Below are positions 5,848 to 10,246 of a stretch of DNA of 10,246 nucleotides, piece after piece (within the stretch, counting starts at the first letter, position 1; each line of letters opens with the position of its first letter). Under the pieces are notes generated by a model that saw nothing but the letters and a program-made list of their open reading frames with translations, searched no databases and was not told the origin of the DNA. The position numbers and the translations under genes are program-made. This DNA comes from Parachlamydiales bacterium (GTDB taxonomy: Bacteria > Chlamydiota > Chlamydiia > Chlamydiales > SM23-39). Location of the stretch: contig JAGVDZ010000195.1 of the NCBI GenBank assembly GCA_020058465.1, positions 1-10,246 on the forward strand, in the 5' to 3' direction.

Positions 5848-8633
5848 GTTTTTAAAAGCTCGTGGGCATATTGGTGAAATGGTTCGTCAGTTTGCTCCAT
5901 CTGCCGTAGTAGATCTTCTTTCCACGAGGGCATTTTAAGTTGGGCCTTGAGTTGAGCAGAGACAATTTTATCTAAGAGAGAAAAAGATCTGTCTAACTTA
6001 TGTAAAAGCTCGGGGAAGGAAAGAGTTGGGTAGTCACCGCGCCATGCGAGACATGCTTTCATTTTTTCTTCGAGAGGCACATCGTCGATTAAGGGGAGAA
6101 TGAGAGAGAAGAACTTAAGAGGGCAGGTTTTTTCAAGGCTTTCAATGGCATGTGCGTGGACCTTTTCATTGTGGCTGTGGAGAGATCGGACAAAAAGGTC
6201 GGGGTCTTCGAGCGATCCTGCGGTGGCAAGAAGGTGGATAATGAAGTCGATGACGGATTGGTAGCCAGTTAATAGGGCATCTTTTAGGTTGTTCAGATCG
6301 ATGTGTGGGTAGCTAGCTTGGATAGTATGGGCGAAATAAAAATAGAAGTAAGCCCGATCGATTTCGATATCAAGCATATCGAGCATGTTCGCTTGTAGTT
6401 GAGAAGGGGCAAGTCGGCCGAGTACTTTGCTAGCTAAAATACGGGCTCTTTCAGGCAAGGCCACCTCTTTGATGAGATTCAACAGCAGGGGGATCATCTC
6501 TAGTCCCATGGAGACAATGGTTTCTTCTGTCAGGCGTCTTTCTTGCGGACGTAGGTAGACAGCTGCGGTTAACAGTTCTTTGACAGAGTTGGTGTCAGCG
6601 ATATGTTGGAGAGCTAAAAGAAGCTCGCAACGCACCGTCGGGTCTCTACAGTCTTTGAGTGTTTCGATGAGAAGAGGGGCATGGTGCCTCAGCGCTTTCT
6701 TGGATTTGGCGTGGATGGCTTTAGCTGCAGAGCGCTTGATCAGAAGAGTTGGATGATTGAGATAAGGTAAAATCTTTTCAATCGTTTGTGTGTTTGGATC
6801 TTCTTCTAAGATATGTAGAGCCGAAGCTACCTCATCAATCCGTTCCGAATGAAGCATCAAATCAAGTTGTTTCGAAGCAATTGTTCGACTTAGGGTAGAG
6901 GTAACAAGGGGATGACAAGAAACTTTTTTGATCGACATGATGGCAGCAGAACGGAGAGTCAAATCGCTATGGTTGAGGTGTTGTTCTGCCTGTTCAAGGC
7001 TCTGTAGTCCAAGGTGAGCTAAGAATAGATGACAGGCTTTGTGGAGTTCAATAGAGTTGGACGTAGCCAGCCACTTTTCCACCTCTTCAATTACGTTGGG
7101 GTGATTGAGATGGGAGCTCTTGTAGAGGAGCTGTAGTAAGTCGATCTTGCCTTTGGTGTTGGATTTAAAAGCCTCTTGCATCAGTGCAACGAGGAGATCG
7201 AGTTCTTGGAGCTGAATGATGGCCTTCATGTTCATGAGGTCGATGGTAGGAGACAGATGCAGTGTTTGGATCAGTTTTTTTTTAGCGTCCTTAAGTTCTT
7301 TTTTAGGAAATAGGGAAAACCAGTTGCCAAGCTTTCTTTCGAAATGAATGGCATTATCTTTCAGATTCAAGATCAGGGCTGATGAATACAGACGACGTAG
7401 GCAAAGAGACAAGGTAAGACAGCCTATAGCTAGTAGAAGGCCGAGAACACAACTCGAAGAAGGGATGGATAAGAGGAGAAAGGAGCTGAGTAACATGCCA
7501 ATGGGTTCAAAAAACGAGTCGTTGATGATCCGCACTTTAGGTCTAAGCTTTGTAGGCACGGCATTGGACATGAGATTGAAGCCATTATCTTCAAAAGTAA
7601 AGAGAACTCCATCGGCGGCGATGAGTCCTAAAATTGCAAGGCCTAAGCCGTCTCGAAAGACCCAAAAGGCATAAACACCCAAGAAAAATAAAGGGGTAAT
7701 TAACACTGTACTGCTCAAGCCTAGTTTACGGACAAAACGGCTGTAAAGGAGGGTTCCAACACAAATATTACAAGCAGCAATCCAAGCTCTCCACTGGCCT
7801 AGGAAACGGGCGATCTCCCCGCCTTCTTGTCCTGAGGTAGAGGGGATCTTGGAAAAGAAGGCATCGAACGAGCGCATGTAGTTGAACTCTGTGACTGTTA
7901 AAAGAAGCTGAATCGAGAGACTTAAAAGAAGAAGGAGAAGGGCGAATCTGGAGCAGAAGATCGATTTGATCACAGAACTGACTGTATCCCGGCTAGCTGA
8001 AAAGATGCCTTCACTGGTGTTGTCATGGGAGGGTTGTATGTGCAGAGCGATACGTTGCGCTTCTTTAAAGCTAGCTACCAAGCTGAGGGCAGCCAGAATG
8101 AAGAGGGGGGGGAAAGAGGTGAAGGGTAGAAGAAGGTGGATCATTGAGCCAGCTAGGATTGTCCCCAGAAAATAGCAAGAGCTGTAGATAGCGTACACGC
8201 GCTTGGCTTCTTGAAGATCATGATATTGATCGATGAAAGTCCAAGAGCAGGCGATCATGACAGCAAAAAACATTTTGGAGGCAATCTTTAAACCATACCA
8301 AAAATGAGGAGGCAAGGGGGTTCCTAAAGTACCGACACAAGCGCCAAAGCAGATCGTGACACCGATGATCATCGCTGTCGTCAGGACTCGATAGGGACTT
8401 GTCTTTTTGAGAGCATATAAAATCAGGCTTGAAGAAAGGATCATGATGATCGCAATGCAAAGATAGACTGTAGGGAGACGGGAGGCGCCAATCTTTTCTA
8501 GAAAAAGACCGTCGGACAGAGTGTCCAAAAGAGAGCTTCCAAGGGCCCAGCATAAGGACATACGCCCAAATTGTAGAGCGATTGTCCCCTCATTTTGATA
8601 GATCCCAAATACCTTTCTAAGAAATGCCTGCAC
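5844..8633 (-). CDS. CT234-like membrane protein: 12-TM transporter-like domain plus HEAT repeats
   Basis: From GTG 8633 the product has 929 residues. The first ~415 form about 12 hydrophobic segments resembling the major-facilitator/ATP-ADP-translocase superfamily. A conserved stretch near 348-368 contains EDNGFNL and NAVPTKLRPKVR, followed by SFFEP, as in chlamydial CT234 as I recall it. Residues about 440-929 are soluble and alpha-helical with HEAT-like repeats, for example LNHSDLTLRSAAIMSIKKV, LNHPTLLIKRSAAKAI, LKDCRDPTVRCELLLAL and HNEKVHAHAIESLEK. No transport substrate can be assigned. The frame stays open upstream to a TTG at 8666, but GTG 8633 has GGAG five bases before it, and the extra 11 codons run into a repeat element. 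The CNBD gene follows with a 4-nt overlap. Some bacterial proteins join such a membrane domain, HEAT repeats and a CNBD in one chain, which supports a joint role. Confidence 0.85.
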   Translation of the reverse strand: MQAFLRKVFGIYQNEGTIALQFGRMSLCWALGSSLLDTLSDGLFLEKIGASRLPTVYLCIAIIMILSSSLILYALKKTSPYRVLTTAMIIGVTICFGACVGTLGTPLPPHFWYGLKIASKMFFAVMIACSWTFIDQYHDLQEAKRVYAIYSSCYFLGTILAGSMIHLLLPFTSFPPLFILAALSLVASFKEAQRIALHIQPSHDNTSEGIFSASRDTVSSVIKSIFCSRFALLLLLLSLSIQLLLTVTEFNYMRSFDAFFSKIPSTSGQEGGEIARFLGQWRAWIAACNICVGTLLYSRFVRKLGLSSTVLITPLFFLGVYAFWVFRDGLGLAILGLIAADGVLFTFEDNGFNLMSNAVPTKLRPKVRIINDSFFEPIGMLLSSFLLLSIPSSSCVLGLLLAIGCLTLSLCLRRLYSSALILNLKDNAIHFERKLGNWFSLFPKKELKDAKKKLIQTLHLSPTIDLMNMKAIIQLQELDLLVALMQEAFKSNTKGKIDLLQLLYKSSHLNHPNVIEEVEKWLATSNSIELHKACHLFLAHLGLQSLEQAEQHLNHSDLTLRSAAIMSIKKVSCHPLVTSTLSRTIASKQLDLMLHSERIDEVASALHILEEDPNTQTIEKILPYLNHPTLLIKRSAAKAIHAKSKKALRHHAPLLIETLKDCRDPTVRCELLLALQHIADTNSVKELLTAAVYLRPQERRLTEETIVSMGLEMIPLLLNLIKEVALPERARILASKVLGRLAPSQLQANMLDMLDIEIDRAYFYFYFAHTIQASYPHIDLNNLKDALLTGYQSVIDFIIHLLATAGSLEDPDLFVRSLHSHNEKVHAHAIESLEKTCPLKFFSLILPLIDDVPLEEKMKACLAWRGDYPTLSFPELLHKLDRSFSLLDKIVSAQLKAQLKMPSWKEDLLRQMEQTDEPFHQYAHELLKT

Positions 8634-8638
8634 CCTTT

Positions 8639-8642
8639 CTCC
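8639..8642 (-). promoter_or_regulatory. RBS that fixes the CT234-like gene start
   Basis: On the minus strand GGAG stands 5 nt before GTG 8633. The alternatives TTG 8666 and GTG 8654 lack any Shine-Dalgarno. A downstream ATG 35 codons into the longest frame would remove part of the first conserved segment. Confidence 0.65.
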
Positions 8643-8649
8643 ATTTATA

Positions 8650-8740
8650 TACACAAATGAACTCAAAAGTTGGTTTTTGACAGCGTCGGCGACGCTTGGA
8701 GTTCACCTTTCTTGTGTTGCTAAATTTTTTTTAAGTTTAT
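8650..8740. repeat. Intergenic repeat, copy 2 (upstream of the CT234-like gene)
   Basis: This 91-bp copy is about 90% identical to 2081-2170 and has the same orientation in the window. Its internal pairing is stronger: ACACAA/TTGTGT outermost, TGAACTC/GAGTTCA, TCAAAA/TTTTGA, and AGCGTC-ggc-GACGCT with perfect Watson-Crick pairs. Relative to copy 1, the outer stem changes T-A to C-G on both sides at once. It ends 16 nt before the proposed GTG start of the CT234-like gene. Confidence 0.85.
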
Positions 8741-8806
8741 CTGCTTCAGAAAGATGAATTCCAAGCTACCTCCTTGTCAAATTCCCAAATTTTGAATTCA
8801 TTTGTG
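8741..8806. repeat. Inverted, diverged repeat copy 3 (facing proC)
   Basis: The reverse complement of this stretch begins CACAAATGAATTCAAAA and continues through TTTGACA and AGCTTGGAATTCATCTTTCT, matching copies 1 and 2 at roughly 70% with small gaps. With copy 2 it forms a fold-back element of about 155 bp (8652-8806) centred near 8729 on taaa-T8-aag-ttta. No transposase gene or convincing target-site duplication is seen at its ends (left flank ttatata, right flank agtaccc). Confidence 0.7.
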
Positions 8807-8985
8807 AGTACCCGACCCTCTTTCATGAGGGAGCTCTTTGTAGAGGGGAGGCAGCCATTGTAAAACAAAAAGGAAATTCTCTCGATAAAAACTTCTCACC
8901 ATGACATTTATAATTTCAGATATGTGGAAAGTTTTAAATCGTCAATTTTTGATTTTTTTGGTTAGTTTGATATGAAGGTAGATGT
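8807..8985 (+). promoter_or_regulatory. proC upstream region with candidate -10 box and RBS
   Basis: TATAAT occurs at 8909-8914, about 70 bp before proC; the -35 position (around 8886) is only AT-rich, so the promoter is weak or partly recognised. AAGG with 7-nt spacing precedes the ATG at 8986. A small CCCTC/GAGGG stem (8816-8831) lies further upstream. I see no gene in this stretch or elsewhere in the 352-bp gap back to 8634, which otherwise holds repeat copies 2 and 3. Confidence 0.4.
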
Positions 8986-9807
8986 ATGAGACAGTGCAGG
9001 GTGGGTTGGATTGGATTTGGTCATATAGCTGAATACCTCTATCGAGGTGTGGCTTTGACAGAGCAGCTGCCTCCCTCCTGCCACATGTTCACGCTGCGCC
9101 ATCCAGATAAGGGGCGCCGCTTAGCCGAAACATATGGCATTCAGTATGAAAGGAATCTTGAACGTGTGGTGATGGAATCGGAAATCTGTATCCTAGCCGT
9201 TCGCCCGGGGCAGATGAAAGAGGTGTTAGAGCCCCTTTCGAAACTCAAACTTTTTCAACATAAATCTTGGATCACCCTTTTAGCAGGCATTCCGATTTCT
9301 TTATATACCCATTTCTTGGGTGAAGAGAGTCTTGAGCTTGCAAGGGCTATGCCGAACCTCGGTGTTTCTGTTGGGGAGGGGATGACCTCTCTTTGTTTTT
9401 CAAAGGCCTCTTCAAGAGAGTTTCAAATATTTACAAAGCTATTTTTTGCTTCATCGGGTAAAGTTGAGGAGCTTCCCGAGACTTTGATGGATGTAGCTTG
9501 CGGTCTTGCGGGGAGTGGGCCTGGTTTTATCTTTAAGTTGATCGAAGCTGCCGCTCAGTGGGCCCATAAACGGGGCATGCCCGAGCCCCAAGCATTATTG
9601 ATGGCAGCTCAAACCATGCTTGGAGCTGCCAAGCTTGTGCTGGAAGGGCAAAAACCCTCCGAACTATTGGCCCATATCGCTGTGCCGGGGGGAACTACAG
9701 AGGCAGGTCTTACCAGGCTAAAGGCGCTGAAATTGGATGAGGGGTGGAAAGAGGTACTCGAGGAGGCCACCTTAAAATCTTCTCAGCTTGGGTCCGTCCA
9801 TAGCTGA
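8986..9807 (+). CDS. proC: Pyrroline-5-carboxylate reductase
   Basis: The 273-residue protein matches P5C reductase, which reduces 1-pyrroline-5-carboxylate to proline with NAD(P)H. The N-terminal Rossmann motif reads GWIGFGHIAE (7-16). AVRPG (71-75) stands where the family has V-K-P, and RAMPN (120-124) and GEGM (130-133) follow. The C-terminal dimerisation domain keeps AGSGPGFIF (175-183), AAQTMLGAAKLVLE (207-220) and the signature VPGGTTEAGL (233-242). Length is normal. An ATG with AAGG 7 nt upstream sets the start. It is divergent from the CT234-like gene across a 352-bp gap with repeats and converges directly on the next gene with no spacer. I do not recall proC at this place in Chlamydia, so synteny probably breaks here. 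Confidence 0.93.
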   Translation: MRQCRVGWIGFGHIAEYLYRGVALTEQLPPSCHMFTLRHPDKGRRLAETYGIQYERNLERVVMESEICILAVRPGQMKEVLEPLSKLKLFQHKSWITLLAGIPISLYTHFLGEESLELARAMPNLGVSVGEGMTSLCFSKASSREFQIFTKLFFASSGKVEELPETLMDVACGLAGSGPGFIFKLIEAAAQWAHKRGMPEPQALLMAAQTMLGAAKLVLEGQKPSELLAHIAVPGGTTEAGLTRLKALKLDEGWKEVLEEATLKSSQLGSVHS

Positions 9808-10246
9808 TTATGGAGAACCCGAGCGGTGAGTACTCAGCATTCGATTTAGGTGACTAGGAGACTGAAAAATTGAAGTATTATGATGCCAAGGCCCATTGGG
9901 GATAAGAGTTATTTCTTCTATCTTGCTGTTTGCAAATACCTTACAAACTACGTTGTGTAGGTTTTGATAAGCATCTTCTGGAACCTCTTCATCATTGTCG
10001 GTATGAATTAAATTAATTTTAAAATTGACAGAACTAACATCATCCAAAGAGCTAAGAATTTGTTCGATAGAAAAGCCTTGTGAATTTGGATCTTCTGCTT
10101 TGAGGGCGGCTTTGATATGTGAAGAGAATCGTCGAGCTGGGCCAAAATCCTCTAACTTAGCAAATGCGTTTTGTAAGTAGAAGGCGGCGATAGACTGGCC
10201 TTTTTCTATAATTTTTTTTAGCACGTATGTCGCAACAGGTGCCCCC
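9808..10246 (-). CDS. Probable alpha/beta-hydrolase-like protein, C-terminal part (cut by window edge)
   Basis: The minus strand is open from the window edge to a TAA at 9810-9808, giving 145 residues. A GTG at 10224 could start a shorter ORF, but the frame continues upstream as GAPVATYVLKK, which looks like the helix after a hydrolase nucleophile elbow, so I treat the gene as truncated. In the middle, INLIHTDNDEEVPEDAYQNL resembles the strand and loop carrying the catalytic Asp, and PNGPWHHNTSIF resembles the loop with the catalytic His. These assignments are by pattern only; the catalytic serine would be outside the window. A chlamydial CHLPS/43-kDa-type hydrolase is one possibility, but I cannot confirm it. 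Its stop codon directly abuts that of proC. Confidence 0.45.
   Translation of the reverse strand, partial: GAPVATYVLKKIIEKGQSIAAFYLQNAFAKLEDFGPARRFSSHIKAALKAEDPNSQGFSIEQILSSLDDVSSVNFKINLIHTDNDEEVPEDAYQNLHNVVCKVFANSKIEEITLIPNGPWHHNTSIFQSPSHLNRMLSTHRSGSP

Noticed and set aside
8816..8831. CCCTC-tttcat-GAGGG stem as a terminator or attenuator
   Set aside because: The stem is only 5 bp, no T-run follows, and it lies upstream of the likely proC promoter.
8825..8863. A 12-codon ORF (MRELFVEGRQPL) upstream of proC as a possible leader peptide
   Set aside because: It contains only one proline, has no RBS and lies upstream of the likely -10 box.

Overview
The window looks like chromosomal DNA from a member of the Chlamydiae, most likely an environmental (Parachlamydiales-type) lineage. 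The main evidence is gene order. bamA (Omp85), recR, fabH, fabD, fabG, acpP, a small cyclic-nucleotide-binding-fold protein and a large CT234-like membrane protein follow one another as I recall them in Chlamydia trachomatis (CT241 to CT234). The protein motifs agree, for example the BamA junction SLFMGFSSMD and the NFNL-x2-NAVPTK-like motif of the membrane protein. Species cannot be fixed from sequence alone.

Layout, left to right. (1) Minus strand: the N-terminal 453 residues of bamA, cut by the window edge, with recR just upstream in the same direction. (2) A divergent intergenic region (2055-2319) holding a 90-bp repeat copy, a candidate promoter and an AT-rich palindrome. (3) Plus strand: a compact fatty-acid synthesis operon fabH-fabD-fabG-acpP (2320-5354). 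(4) A perfect 12-bp inverted repeat between convergent genes. (5) Minus strand: the CT234-like 12-TM/HEAT protein followed by the small CNBD protein, overlapping by ATGA. (6) A second divergent intergenic region (8634-8985) holding a second repeat copy plus a diverged inverted third copy, which together form a ~155-bp fold-back structure. (7) Plus strand: proC. (8) Minus strand: the C-terminal part of an alpha/beta-hydrolase-like protein, whose stop codon directly abuts that of proC.

How the genes work together. FabD makes malonyl-ACP, FabH condenses it with acetyl-CoA, FabG reduces the 3-ketoacyl-ACP, and AcpP carries the chain, so one transcript supplies most of the initiation and first reduction steps of type II fatty-acid synthesis. 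RecR (recombinational repair) and BamA (outer-membrane protein assembly) share a transcript by position rather than by function. The CT234-like protein and the CNBD protein look like two pieces of a transporter-like membrane protein with HEAT repeats and a ligand-sensing module.

Most of the window is conserved housekeeping sequence. The least explained part is the repeat family in the two divergent intergenic regions. It shows a compensatory base-pair change between copies, and each copy lies in the same orientation relative to a downstream start codon. Three start codons differ from the longest reading frame: fabD at 3365, fabG at 4297, and a GTG at 8633 for the CT234-like gene.
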